From Heliocidaris tuberculata (taxonomy: Eukaryota; Echinodermata; Echinoidea; Camarodonta; Echinometridae), in contig CM046835.1 in assembly GCA_025618425.1 (NCBI GenBank), forward strand, positions 18,468,495 to 18,532,494: a DNA stretch of 64,000 bases. Direction: 5' to 3'. The translations under genes were made by a program, and so were the position numbers. The notes under the pieces were generated by a model. That model saw only the letters and a program-made list of their open reading frames with translations, did no database searches and had not been told where the DNA came from. Numbering within the stretch: the stretch's first letter is position 1; every line of letters begins with the position of its first letter. Positions 11,565 through 23,324 of this stretch are shown here, one piece after another.

Positions 11565-12461
11565 GGTTGCCGACTTCCGACAACCACTGGTCAGCAGTTA
11601 GTGGTCAGAGATCACAAAGAGGTTTTCGTCAGTCTTCAAACGATTATCTTCAGTTGGCTACTGGTTGTCAGAGCATTTTGGTAGGCGGGAGGTTGACGCT
11701 GCTGCATTAAAAACCTTCTGATCTTCGTGCTCGTTGACCATCGGCGAGCGGATTTGGGTTAAAAATGAGGGAAACGATTGATTACCAAATAATAAACGAC
11801 CAGTTGCCGATTAATTCTCGAACGTTCTCCGAACACCGTCAACCACAATAACCAAAACCATCCCAAAGACTTTCATGAAATCCACTCAAGGGGATTTGGT
11901 TGAACATATCCTTTTGAAAAAAAATGTTTTATTAAAGAGATGACTGAATCTATGGATCACACATTTTAATAGCAGATGCCTCAGTCTATTGAAATATATT
12001 ATTCACGTGTTGTAACAAGAGGTGACCTATTCGTCGTCACCTGGTATCAACCCTCCTAAATGTCCTAGGCGCAGGTGACGCCAAATACTTCATAACGATA
12101 TCAATAATGATGATGATGATAATAATAATAATAATAGTATATAATTTATGCATGTTTGCTCTAGTGATTCATACCCTTCACTATATCGCCGACTGCCGTG
12201 AGAATATCGGCCATTCATCCCCAACCAGTTGTTTGTAATCGCCGATAAATCACCCATCAACTTCGGACCATTCTCTGACATTCCTACGAGCGAATTAGTC
12301 TTTGATAATCGGATAATGTTCGTATGACATTCGGCGATTGGCCTTCGACCGATCGGCAACTACCCTACAACCGATTGTGAACTGATCTCGGAATGAATTT
12401 TTTTGCAAATTGGTTGTCGATAGTCGAAGCTTTTTTTGGTTGTCAGAAGTCGGCAACCGAT
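11565..12461. mobile_element. Non-autonomous TIR element, about 0.9 kb, with SINE tail inside
   Basis: The left end GTTGCCGACTTCCGACAACC (about 11568) and the right end GGTTGTCAGAAGTCGGCAAC (about 12440-12459) are near-perfect reverse complements. The interior is rich in repeated motifs such as CGACC, CGGCGA and GCCGAT on both sides. A SINE tail with GGTGACGCCAAATACTTCAT and (GAT/AAT)n at about 12020-12137 interrupts it. No transposase frame is seen, so it is a defective DNA transposon or foldback element. Confidence 0.75.
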
Positions 12462-13454
12462 CGCACGCCTATAGTGAGACTTAAGCTTTACATCGAAATG
12501 CATTTTATTAGTTCATTTCTTGATTGACTCTTTCCATTTTCTTTGTCCTTTCATTTGTACAATTGAAGTCATATGATGAAATTCTTTTATGATGATGAAA
12601 TCAAATAAACTTGAATAAACTTGAATAGAACTATGATCCTGTAATAATTGCTGATGGTATAAATCATCACGAGAAAGTGAACAGGTGAACAGCACGGCCC
12701 ACCATTTAAACGAATGATTTTACCCACCCCACTATCCTTTTAAGTTGTATATTTGTTTATCTAGAAAGTAAGCGAGGTAGTCTAGACTTTTTTGATCAGT
12801 GTTGCACAGTGAAGAGGCAATGATGATGCTTTGATAAACAATCATTGGTTTATTTATTGATTTTTCATGAAAGAAACTTTCGCTCTCACCAAAATGGTTC
12901 TGAAAGGGTTCTTGAAATCGCTCAGTGGTTTTAGAAAGAACTGTACTCGTTTTAAGATTCTGCAAAAAGGGCACCTAGTTTGGAAACGCTTCTTCTAGTA
13001 ATGGGGAAGAAAGGGTTGATTTATAAACCATAACGTAATTCATATACATTATGCAAATGAATCAGGGGGTGAAATAAATCTGTATCCTGATTCCTTTTTG
13101 AAGGAATTCATTCAATATACTGTAATTTTTTATTCATTATTCTCTCCTTCTTTTCTTATCTATTATATCAAGATATAAGCAGATATGAATTCAAACTCTT
13201 GATTATTCGCATTTAAATTGTGGAAAGTCGGTAATGAATTCCCTTAAGAATCCTGTTACAAAGCTCCCACTAAAAATCCTCTCATGTTCTAAGAAGGAAC
13301 TTTAAAGGTTCAATGTTACTCATTTTTTTCATACGACCGTAAGACAACACTACTCAATGTATCTAAATCCCCATAGGCTATCGAGTATCAGAAGGATGCT
13401 GTGTTCACAGTAGATTTTCAATCAATATTTCACATTTCTGTATTCATTCGTTGT

Positions 13455-13650
13455 CAATCACCCCCCCAAAAAAAAGAAAAAAAAAAGAAAAAGAAAAAAA
13501 GAAGTGCACTTAATTGCACTTGAGTGCACCCATGACCAGGTAAACAAATACATTCTTGCTTAGACTGTAATTCATTTGTCAATGCATATAAAAACAGTGG
13601 GTTTCTTTCTTTCTTTTTTTTTCCGGGGGGGGGGGGGGGGGTGGTCTCCA
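13455..13650. repeat. Low-complexity A-, C-, T- and G-runs
   Basis: C-run and AAAAAG-rich sequence at 13459-13505 and a T-run then an 18-base G-run near 13612-13641. Open frames rich in K, P and F here are artefacts. Confidence 0.9.
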
Positions 13651-13914
13651 TCCCGGCATTCGACTTTTTCTTCAAATAAGCATGTGTTGAAGTAAGCTAT
13701 TACAAGGGGAAATAGATGGTTCATAGTCATGCGACAAACAAGGAATTACTTGTTGAATGTAATTATACTTGATGATTATATTCATTCCCTCTTCCCACTG
13801 TCAATCTGTAAAATATGGCACACTTGTTTGCTACATGTATTATAAGTATAACCTACAGTGCAGAATCAAACCATTAAAAAAATACAAATTATCTACTTGT
13901 TTGTAGCAAATTTC

Positions 13915-14122
13915 TACACTCTAAAAAAGAATTGGTCAACCAATGTGTTGGTGAATATGTGTCCGACCAAAAATATTGGTGAAGATTGACCAATAGAATG
14001 GTCAATATTACCAAATTATCGGTTAAAATGTACCAAATTTTGGTTGATTTTGACCAATGTTTTGGTCGGACACATAATCACTAACGCATTGGTTCTTTTT
14101 ACCAATCCTTTTTTAGAGTGTA
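13915..14122. mobile_element. MITE with TACACTCTAAAAAAG termini
   Basis: A 208-bp near-perfect hairpin. The ends are TACACTCTAAAAAAG and its reverse complement, and the arms continue inward through ATGTGTCCGACCAAAA and its complement to a short centre. The outermost TA on each side fits a TA target duplication, as in Tc1/mariner-type MITEs. The family assignment is inferred from the TA only. Confidence 0.85.
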
Positions 14123-14405
14123 CCTTTGTTATTTTCATTTTGGGGAAATTATACAAATGATTCGTGATAATAAATTAGTTATACCATCTATCCGATTTGA
14201 TGGACTTAGCATCGTTGATAAGAATCCGTGCGCGCCGTTACAACAAGAAAGTGTGCACCGGTGTGAGCTCTTACATCTTTTACAACTTTTTATTCATGTA
14301 AAACGAAGATCGCATATCGTCGCCCCTCATTTTGTTAGTCATGCTGAAGTGCATGGCTCGGATGAATAGGAAAATAATTTCATGAACTGATTTCTGCAAG
14401 ACGAG

Positions 14406-14475
14406 ATGACTGGAGCCATGAAGCCCACATTAATCAAATGTTTTATCTGTCTTGTTTCCTTGCAGTTATTGAGCG
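14406..14475 (+). CDS. Probable signal-peptide exon of a receptor gene
   Basis: An ATG at 14406 (second ATG at 14418) opens 23 codons ending in phase 1 at a good donor (AGCG/GTAAGT). From the second ATG the peptide has a Lys near the N-terminus and a hydrophobic core (LIKCFICLVSLQLLS), as expected of a secretory signal. Phase-1 exits are usual for signal exons in modular extracellular proteins. It could be exon 1 of the GPCR whose seven-helix exon starts at 17102. However, no LDLa or LRR exon is visible in between and that exon needs a phase-2 partner, so linkage is unproven. Confidence 0.45.
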
Positions 14476-15212
14476 GTAAGTCCTTTATTGACCTATTAAT
14501 ATTAGGCCTACTTTCATTTTACTTGATATCAAATATTAATTTCTGTTGCAGAGTAATTTCCATCTCTATATCAAAATATATGTCGTTCATAACAAAGTTG
14601 ACTCAAATCATGTATCAAATTATGTATCAAGATACGTTACACGAATAATAGAAATGCTACTTTTCTTACATCATTTGATATTAATTTTGATAAATTATGG
14701 ACTGCTGAAAATGCGCAAGTCTCTTTAAAACTGTTCTTCAAATCAATCGTTTAGAATTCGAACATTTCGGATTGCTTTAAAGGAACTTCAGAGTCACGGT
14801 TTTTTTTCCAGAACAGTACGCAGTAGGCGTACGCCCCCCCCCTCCCTGTTTGAGGGTCTGTATTAAAAAATTTTATTTGAATGTTTTTAAATATTAACTG
14901 AAAATATATGGGAAAAATGACCCAGGGATTGAAATACTGTTACAGGAAGGAAACCAGGCGTCTCTATGAATTCAGAAGAGGGAAAGGGCTTGAAAATTAA
15001 TGAGGAGGAGAAAAAGGGGGGTATATTCAACAAGGGACATGCAGATATCACAGTGTTGTTGCATGTTCTTTCCCATTCCCCCCCCCCCCCCGGGGGGGGG
15101 GCACTCAACTGTATTGCTGTACACGAGCGCCACCAGAAAAAACGCGTGAAACGTGTGACGCGTTTAGGATGTCAAAAAGGCCCAAACTGTTTCAATACGC
15201 GTTTATACGCAG

Positions 15213-15695
15213 GCTTAAAAGTGCAGCGCAAAGGCGAGTTGTTTAACTCGCCAAGGCGCCTTCTTTAAGACGACAAGGCGAAAAGGCGACTTGTACAAAC
15301 TCGCCAAGGTGCCTTGTTTAAGAAGAGAAGGCGCGAAAGCGACTTGTTCAAACTCGCCAAGGCTCCTTGTTTAATACGAGAAGGCGAGGTGGCGACTTGT
15401 GCAAACTCGCCAAGGCGTCTTCTCGTCTTAAACAAGGCGCATTGGCGAGATTGTACAAGTCGCCTTCACGCCTTCTCGTCTTGAATAAGGCACCTTGGCG
15501 AGTTTGCACAAGTCGCCACCTCGCCTTCTCGTATTAAACAAGGCGCCTTGGCGAGTTTGTACAAGTCGCCTTTTAGCCTTCTCTTCTTAAATAAGGCACC
15601 TTGGCGGGGTGGATCAGGTCACCTTTTCGCCTTTTTTGCCGAAACCAGGCACCTTGGCTAGTTAAACAACTCGCCTTTGCGCTGCACTTTTAAGC
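15213..15695. repeat. Foldback element built of 53-bp tandem units
   Basis: The outer ends GCTTAAAAGTGCAGCGCAAA (15213) and TTTGCGCTGCACTTTTAAGC (ending 15695) are perfect reverse complements. The left arm is a tandem array with ACTCGCCAAGG at 15246, 15299, 15352 and 15405, an exact 53-base period. The right arm carries the complement CCTTGGCGAGT-like motif at about 15440, 15493, 15546, 15599 and 15652, again 53 bases apart. Each unit contains its own small palindrome (GGCGACTTGTACAA...TCGCC). The whole could fold as one long hairpin or as alternative register hairpins. No coding sequence. Confidence 0.92.
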
Positions 15696-15983
15696 TTCCT
15701 AACGTTTAGGATATCCTTTTTCCCATACTTGTGTGGATTTTGTGCGACGAGTCTCTTTGTTTAGGGGGTAAAATTTTCAAGAAAGCACCCGAAAACACTT
15801 GAATAGGGTGTACATTTTACCAATTGGATTAAACGTGTTTAGGGGTGGTTTGGAAAACCTGTGGTCGCGCGTGTGTACAACAATATAGTTGACTGGCCCC
15901 CCGGGCCATTTTCTTTACACTTACATATCATTTTTAAAATGTATCGGTTTTCCAAAAGATGAACAATATGTCAAAATAGTAAT

Positions 15984-16047
15984 CACACACACACACACAC
16001 ACACACACACGCGGACACATGCACACACACACACACACACACACAGA
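15984..16047. repeat. (CA)n microsatellite, two blocks
   Basis: Two CA runs separated by GCGGACACATG. The minus-strand open frame over it is a repeat artefact. Confidence 0.9.
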
Positions 16048-16616
16048 CACAAATGAAATTGTGATTTCCTATCGATTTAAAGCAAACCGCACACTGTACG
16101 ATCCAGTCTGCTATCCGACTCCGGGAGAAAATGTAATAGCATTTGATATAAACATTTAAGCACATAAAATATTTTGATTGGGGTTCTGAATAGTCATATG
16201 GATAGTAAAATAAGGGCCTATTCCGAGCTTTCTAGCGACGTCAGAGCGGTCTTACAATTTTATTGTCTACGATTTGAAACTGATTTGGCCTTTATTCCGG
16301 GTATAAAGCCGACATCGCACCACAATCCTATGTTTGGTATTCATTTTATTGTTCAGAACCTGAATCAAGTAGAGTTTATTTCTCAAAGATGCGAAATTTG
16401 TCTGGGATGTGAAATATACTTTTATTTTATTTTTTTCGAAAACAAGGACACTATATTTTTAAAATTTTGATCCGAATAAGAATAACTTTACCGTAATAAT
16501 ATATCTTTGGGTAGATTAGTTAAAATCCATCCAATTTCGCTGGTTAGTCACGTATCTAGTTAAATGAGGACATCAATTATTCTGGACAAAAATCTGTTTC
16601 CCTGATTGGCTATAAT

Positions 16617-16790
16617 AATAATAATAATAATAATAATATTCTGGATTAATATAGCACCTAATACACCTACGATGTCTCTAAGCGCTTTACAGACATATTA
16701 TTACCACGTCATAATGTGTCCTTCTCTTATTTCCATGTACACTAAAGATATCTCAGTGTCACACCAAAAACTCCTCTATACATCTCTACC
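16617..16790 (-). mobile_element. LINE/SINE 3' tail fragment
   Basis: Read on the minus strand it contains TGTAAAGCGCTTAGAGACAT, then a TAGGTGCTATATTAATCC segment and an (ATT)n tail. This is the same tail architecture as the SINE at 691-1015 and the fragment at 31895-31985, so a shared 3' end family is present. No head or coding part remains. Confidence 0.65.
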
Positions 16791-17101
16791 CTGAAATCTT
16801 CGATGGTTTGCTTCAGCTGAATGGATTGTAAGTAATATGTTATAAATCATTTTTGATAAATCTTGCGGGTATTCATTTCACTTTATAGAAAATCGACTTA
16901 ATTAAGCAAACATGCAACGAGACAAAAACGGGTCCAACTTTCATTAAATCATCGAATTCGGTAATCGCTATTTTCTTATCAATGTTTTGATTACAGACCA
17001 TTCAAAAAAGAAAATTTACACGAAATGTTAGACAAGAACAACAATGCGATTAATCATGATAGCTGTTAATGTGATTTATTGGCGATATGTTTTGTTTTCA
17101 G

Positions 17102-18179
17102 ACATGTCAACGACCATCGAATTTGCTGCATAGTCCCCAAGGGAGCAACCTGCATCGAATATGAGCCTGCTCATCCTCTATTCACCTGCCGTAAGACGTT
17201 CCTGCAGAACACTCCCATCAAAATCTTTATCTGGATCCTCGGCATTAGCGCCCTCTTTGGCAATGCCTACGTCATCTTGACTCGTTTTAGGAGCACTCCT
17301 ACTTCTGTCGTAGGAAAGGTTCAAGCCATTCTCATTACCAATCTTGCCATGTCCGATATTCTAATAGGAGTCTATCTTCTGATCCTAGCCGTCATGGACA
17401 ATGTCATCTCCGAGTCGTACTTTTGGGAAGGAAAGGCCGAGGAATGGCGATCTAGTATCATCTGCCAGATTGCAGGATTCTTTTCTGTCCTAAGCAGTGA
17501 GACGTCGGTGTTTCTCATCACTGTCATCAACGTTGATCGCTTCTCCTGTGTCATGTTCCCTTTCAGCCAACGCCGTCTTGGTGTAAAGTCAACCCGAATA
17601 GCTGCGGGAATTATCTGGATGACGTCTCTTCTCCTAAGCGCCATATCTACCTTGCTGAACTACATCAACCCTGATGCCTATAGTCTCAGCGACGTGTGCG
17701 TCGGGCTACCATTGATCCGTAAGAATGTTAAACTGGGAGCACAAGTCGAGCAGCGCACCTTTGACACTAATGGAATTCTACATTACCGGACTGTTGCCGG
17801 ATCTTCAGAGTCGACCTGGAAGTTCAGCATTGGACTATTTCTCGGTGTCAACCTCATTTGTTTCTCTATCACCCTTCTGGCTTATGCTTGCATCTTCATC
17901 AAGGTTCGTGTAACCCGAAACAAGGCTGGTAGGCATTCCAGTGCGCGAAGTGAGCTGGGGATGGCAAGCAAGATGCTATTGATTGTTGGAACAGACTTCT
18001 GCTGCTGGATGCCCATCGTCATTCTAGGAATATTGGTTCAAGCAGATATCATTACACTCAGTCCCGACGTCTATGCGTGGTTGGTGGTCTTTGTCCTACC
18101 AATCAACTCCTCCATCAATCCATATCTTTATACTTTTATTCAAAGGGTGTCCACCCAGGGAAAAGCAGTGAATTCCTGA
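17102..18179 (+). CDS. LGR/relaxin-receptor-like GPCR, seven-helix exon
   Basis: One long exon starts after a TTTTCAG acceptor in phase 2 and runs to TGA. It encodes the hinge and all seven membrane helices of a rhodopsin-family receptor of the leucine-rich-repeat type (RXFP/GRL101-like). The hinge has the typical CC...C...LFTC cysteines. TM1 is IWILGISALFGNAYVIL, TM2 has LAMSDILIGVYLL, TM3 ends in DRF (instead of DRY) followed by MFPF, TM6 has TDFCCWMPI, and TM7 has NSSINPYLY (NPxxY). A cysteine before TM3 (SSIICQIAGFF) can pair with the one in ECL2. The cytoplasmic tail is very short (about 14 residues), which is unusual. Ligand and coupling are unknown. The ectodomain exons are not visible upstream apart from a possible signal exon at 14406, so the gene model is incomplete. 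Confidence 0.88.
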
Positions 18180-18932
18180 AAGTGATGTTAGGTAGGTTTT
18201 CCTTTCTGAATATTCCCGCTTAGCTCTTTGAAATATAGGGTGCAGTAAATTATTAAATTATTGCCTAGAGGAACGGAAACGTATTGCAACGGCAAGCCAA
18301 GTCAATTAGAAACAAGTGTGTAAATTTATTTAATTGAGAGAGAGGACCTACTAGTAAGTACTGAATAATTGAAGGCAAGCGTCATCATCAGACATGTCAG
18401 AAGCTTCACATTATAAATATCATTGTCATTTGCCGTTTTCTGCCAACTGATTAATGTTGGGTGTAGTTCAGCTTGTAATTTTATCAAATCTGATAAAATT
18501 ACATGCGTGGTTGGTGGTCTTTGTCCTACCAATCAACTCCTCCATCAATCCATATCTTTATACTTTTATTCAAAGGGTGTCCACCCAGGGAAAAGCAGTG
18601 AATTCCTGAAAGTGATGTTAGGTAGGTTTTCCTTTCTGAATATTCCCGCTGAGCTTTTTGAAATATAAGGTGCAGTAAATTATTAAATTATTGCCTAGAG
18701 GAAAGGAAACGTATTGCAACGGCAAGCCAAGTCAATTAGAAACAAGTTTGTAAATTTATTTAATTGAGAGAGAGGACCTACTAGTAAGTACTGAATAATT
18801 GAAGGCAAGCGTCATCATCAGACATGTCAGAAGCTTCACATTATAAATATCATTGTCATTTGCCGTTTTCTGCCAACTGATTAATGTTGGGTGTAGTTCA
18901 GCTAGTGATTTTATCAAATCTGATAAAATTAC
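18073..18932 (+). repeat. 430-bp tandem duplication over the GPCR 3' end
   Basis: 18073-18502 is repeated at 18503-18932 with a constant 430-base offset and few substitutions. The first unit holds the last part of the GPCR coding exon (TM7, NPxxY, stop) and its 3' flank; the second unit repeats TM7 without the rest of a receptor. The duplicated TM7 has no coding role unless it serves as an alternative terminal exon; no acceptor is obvious at its start. Confidence 0.93.
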
Positions 18933-20963
18933 ATGAATATTACATTCCAAAACATGCGTGTATTGCTATTTCTACATGTAAGTCTATAGATGTCTGTAGA
19001 AATAGATATGTGGAACATAATGAGAGGAATATATATGAAGAGAGAGGAGATAAAGAGTGTTTGATCGACTGATGATATTTTAAAGTGACACTCCTATTTT
19101 CATGAATATATTCATGATTAGATTAAAACTAACATATGACAATAATAGGCAATATCCATGTTGATATTTTCTGTTCATTTCGGGTTGAGCAGATACTATT
19201 TGCTATGGTGTGAATTAAGATGCCATGCAACTATATACAATATTGTTCTAGAAAATGGTTTGATGAATGAAGAAGAGTTAGATGTTGTTCTATATCAAAG
19301 TCTTACCGAGGGTGAAATGGATATAGCTGTCAATTTCAGTTACGTTTTATGTCTTGTATGTATTAGAGTCAACAGGATGTGCACACTATTGTTAAAACAG
19401 AGTTAGTTAAATGACAAGTGTAGCCGTGGTAATTATCCTAATGCTGAAAAGTACAGAGAGCCTTAGAGGCAAGATAGTTGTTAATTATATACATGTATAA
19501 CCTTATTTTAGCAATGTTCACAACATGTTACCGTATACTTCTTACACTGTAAAAATGGTATCCATGTAGCAATTGTTACAAAATTTTCCAGCTTAACTTT
19601 TATTCAAATTTTTTTTATGCCGTATGAATACACTTGTATCGGGTTGATTTTTAAATATTATATTCAACTCTATTTTAAATGACTGACGCATATGCACGGT
19701 GTATGAGAGTGCCCGGCTGACACTGGGAGTATTTCTCCAATTAAAATCATCTGTGGTAGCAAAATTATTATCAGCTTAGGTACCATCATTTCGGTTTTTT
19801 CGTTCAATATAGTAATATAACTAATAATAACCTTTATGTACGATTTTTCAAAGTGCAAAAATGGTCGATACAAACTGAATTTCAGAACTCTTGTTCTAGT
19901 ACTAAAAATTTCGATTAGATTCAGTTCATTCTATTTTAATTCAACCGTACTTTACTTCAATGATTTAAGTAAACTCTTCTGGAAGTTTCAATAATGTGCA
20001 CGCTTTCCCCCATAGTGTTGTGAACTTTCAAAAACAATAGTCAGTGGTGATGATAGTAATTCAGGACACATTTTTGAATGAATGGATGAATTTATTACCA
20101 ACATTTCATGATAGATTACATGTGTAAGTACGTATACAATTCTGCTAGCAGGGTGTTATGCTCTAACGAATTCAAACACATCTAAATTATGGACTGCATG
20201 TACTAGGGTTAGTCACAACCGGCCGTGCACCTCCTTGCGCGTGGTCTGCGACGGATGCGACAGGACAGGAAATCCTTGCGTCGAACGGACGGGTCTGTAC
20301 GTTTTTTTTCGCAAGCACGCAGAAGCACGCAAGAAAAGCAAGGAGGCTGTTGGACATGTCCAACAAACTCTGCATGTGGCCAAGTGTTTCGATGAATGCA
20401 GGTGACACGTGCAGCCATCGTACTTCTTGCACGGGCTTACTGCGTAAGTCTTACGAAGCCCGTGGCTCACTTCGGAACCGTGACATATCGCGCGTTAGTT
20501 GAACGGTACCTGTACAGGGGCTGTACGTTCGCCTCAAGAGTCCTTGCATGTATAAGGGGTAAGTTTATGAGGAGGGTGCAAGATGCGCAAGATGAGATGC
20601 AGAGACACACGGCAGGTTTTGACCATGACAAACGAAAGACGTACGAATCGTTAGAATTTTCCCACAGCCGATCACAGCAGCTGCGCGCAAACACGTGCAA
20701 ATACAGTTACGATCATAGCATTACGCTACAAATGGATTGCAAATAATGGTTTAAGATAATTTCATGAATGATAACCGCTAATTTCTGTTGTTATTTTGCA
20801 GATAGATATATGATTATTGAAAATTTAAAAAACCCTATGTTAAAATGTGTATGCAAATTACAAAACACGTGATTTTCACAAATTTAAGGATGACTCCCCC
20901 TTAGACAATTCTTCATTTATACTCCAAGCTTTATGAAGCATAACAATGAAAATATAACTTAAG
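18933..20963. other. No gene recognised; includes a GC-richer block
   Basis: Mostly AT-rich single-copy-looking DNA. 20205-20720 is distinctly GC- and CpG-richer, with overlapping open frames on both strands but no recognisable domain, so it may be an old transposon remnant. I cannot assign it. Confidence 0.4.
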
Positions 20964-21978
20964 TATAGGTTTTTCCGTCCATTTTCACACATTTTTAAAT
21001 GTAATTTTATATATTTTTTATTCAGTTCCGTCCCGAACTTTGGTAATCTTGCACATCTTAAGGTCAATTTCGTGTTTAGTCGTTCTTTTTAGAACCTTGT
21101 TCAATCAGTATGATCATTCAGAATCAATTTGGTCAAAGTCAAATTATTTTCGTCATCCCCGGCTGCCAAACGTAAAATTGCCGGAACCGATTTCGTCATT
21201 TTGCAGTTTTGTCAAACCGTCATTCAAATTCGTCACTCATTCTTTTGATATATGGATATTTCTTACACCTTTTCTACTTGTTTCTGCCTGAAACTCGATG
21301 TGTTTTGAATAACGTAGATCTTTGAATATTCATGTTTCATCATCACCAGAACTTTCAATCGAGTTCTATATTTCTGTGTTTTGCATTCTTCAAAAAAAAA
21401 TTTGGCTAGACTATGCATAGACTGTTTCGACTTCGATTCCTTGTCTTGCCTTCAAACAAATCAATAATCAAGAATAATTTAGTTTTATCAATGACATAAA
21501 GTGTAGGGCACAAAGCCATCAAGTAAGGGAATTCATATTTTCACACAGATAATTTCATGCTAGGAAAAAATATTTTAAAAATTTGCTTATGGAAAAACTT
21601 CAGTATTTTCATTTCTCTTTTCAAGAACAATCGAGTATATTTGCTTTTGTGTCCTTAAGAGTTTTCATTCGATTGATAAGTCTTGAAATTAAACAAAAGA
21701 TTCACGAAATAAAAACTGTCACCTTCAAATTAAAGGCTTGTATTCGAATTTGATCATCATATTCTGCAGCGGTTTTTCAAGTGAGACGAGTTCAAAAGAA
21801 ATATGACGAAGATGAATGCGAAATGTTGAAATTGATTAACCATTGACGAACTTGAATGACAAATGGAGAAATTAAATTTGACATTTGTACGTTACCGGAT
21901 TCTCTAGGGAGGAATTGAAGTGAACACTGATGTAATTAGATTTTTAAAAATGAGTTAAAATAGACGGGAAATCCTGTA
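20964..21978. mobile_element. TIR element of the CCCGCCCATTTTCGTC family, diverged copy
   Basis: The left end TATAGGTTTTTCCGTCCATT and the right end AGACGGGAAATCCTGTA are imperfect inverted repeats. The interior carries many short TTCGTCA/TGACGAA and CATTCAAATT motifs facing each other. The same ends and interior motifs occur in the better preserved copy at 29199-29958. No transposase frame. Confidence 0.65.
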
Positions 21979-23324
21979 TTGTTATAATCTAGAATGATAC
22001 AATAATGATATAACATTTATAAGCTCATGTGAATTTGGCAGCTTTCCACCAAGGACCAACAACACTAAACATACAAAGACAACAACGGGTTTTCAACAGC
22101 ATATCTACTATTATCAGTCAATCAACTGTCATCACTGAGGTCTTTTCGATTTCTTCTATAGGTGTTTGCAAACAATAAGCGATTCCCATACGTACTGCTC
22201 CTTTTCTATATATAAGCCTATACCATACTTTTCCTTGATTAATTATACATATATAGTCGAACAATAAATGCATTTATTACTTGTGCGAAATTTTTACATG
22301 CATCTTACAATGATAAGCTCGTCAAGGGGTTAACGCCATATCAATAAAAAAAAGCTTCTACTCGATGTAGTTGAGAACAGTCTACCTATTATAATGACGA
22401 AAAATTAGAGTTATTCTCTCTACTCTTAGTTCAATGTAAGTGAAACTATATTAAAGAAGTTATCACTCCTAAATGTGTTTCTGAATAGAATATCCATTTC
22501 TTCTGAACAAAAACCCCCATAGATTTCCCCCAAATGAACATTGATACCATTTCTTTCATATTTCAGGGGTGTATTTTCTCACATTTCATACGAACTAAAT
22601 GAAAAAAAATTAACCACCATGTCAAGATATTGAATAGTTATTTTAAATTCCTTCACAAGATAATTCTGGACCTCTGAAGGGTGATTGATTTGAAAAGAAT
22701 ATAGTCATATTAAACACATCTGAGAATTCAGTTACCCTGATAAACCCACCCGGTGACATACTACCTGTACTGTTGTCATTTAGTACGACGAGGGAATTAA
22801 ATTTTGCTTTAAGATAATGCACAGTCTTGGAAACAGTTCAAGGGGTAGAGATAGATTAACCTGATTGTCTAATTTAAGTTTTTCCTTTGAAGGTAGGGGG
22901 AAAATTTAAAGATAAACATTTATTTTCAATGATTTCTTATCGTTTTTCCGTCAGCGATAAATATCTGATGTTGCGAGTAATTGATTAATATTTCAACATT
23001 TCAAGTTATTTCTGAGCTTAAAATTAGTAGTTAAGTTTTTCTCTACGTTGATAGATCTCGAAAGAATAAATGGTTGTAAATTCCAAAAATGAGAACTTTG
23101 TTTATGAAGGGGTCAAAATATTTGACCGCCCGGACAAAGTCCAAGCCTCTTTTGCTGTTCTCTTTTCGCTTAAACTGAAGGCCATTTAAAAAAAACGATA
23201 CAGATGTAGATTATCTATAAGCGCCAAGAAAGTCATAAAGTGCCAGGGTTCAATTCCTCGACCAGTACTGTTTATTACCGTTTACTTGGTTAAGATTATC
23301 GGTAGTCTATCTACTGCACACCTA
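21979..23324. other. AT-rich intergenic DNA, no gene seen
   Basis: Downstream of the minus-strand GTPase stop codon (23325). No exon, structural RNA or clear repeat was recognised. Confidence 0.5.

Larger units (their letters stand above)
9975..14405. other. Intergenic repeats, no gene recognised
   Basis: Past the GTPase stop codon I see no exon with family similarity. The stretch contains a G-run near 10077-10091, a six-fold AATCTG repeat (10628-10667), a large terminal-inverted-repeat element (11565-12461), mixed A/C/G homopolymers at 13460-13640 and a compact MITE (13915-14122). The open frames here are short and lack domain signatures. Confidence 0.6.
14476..17101. other. No further exon recognised; repeats
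   Basis: This stretch holds a C/G-run block at 15079-15102, a large foldback (15213-15695), CA microsatellites (15984-16047) and a minus-strand element tail (16617-16790). I searched for cysteine-rich LDLa patterns and leucine-rich repeats on the plus strand and saw none. Confidence 0.5.

Noticed and set aside
17372..17644. Minus-strand frame inside the GPCR exon
   Set aside because: Shadow of the strongly supported plus-strand seven-helix frame.
20187..20746. Overlapping frames in the GC-richer island as genes
   Set aside because: Several frames are open on both strands at once, as expected from composition; none shows a domain or splice structure.
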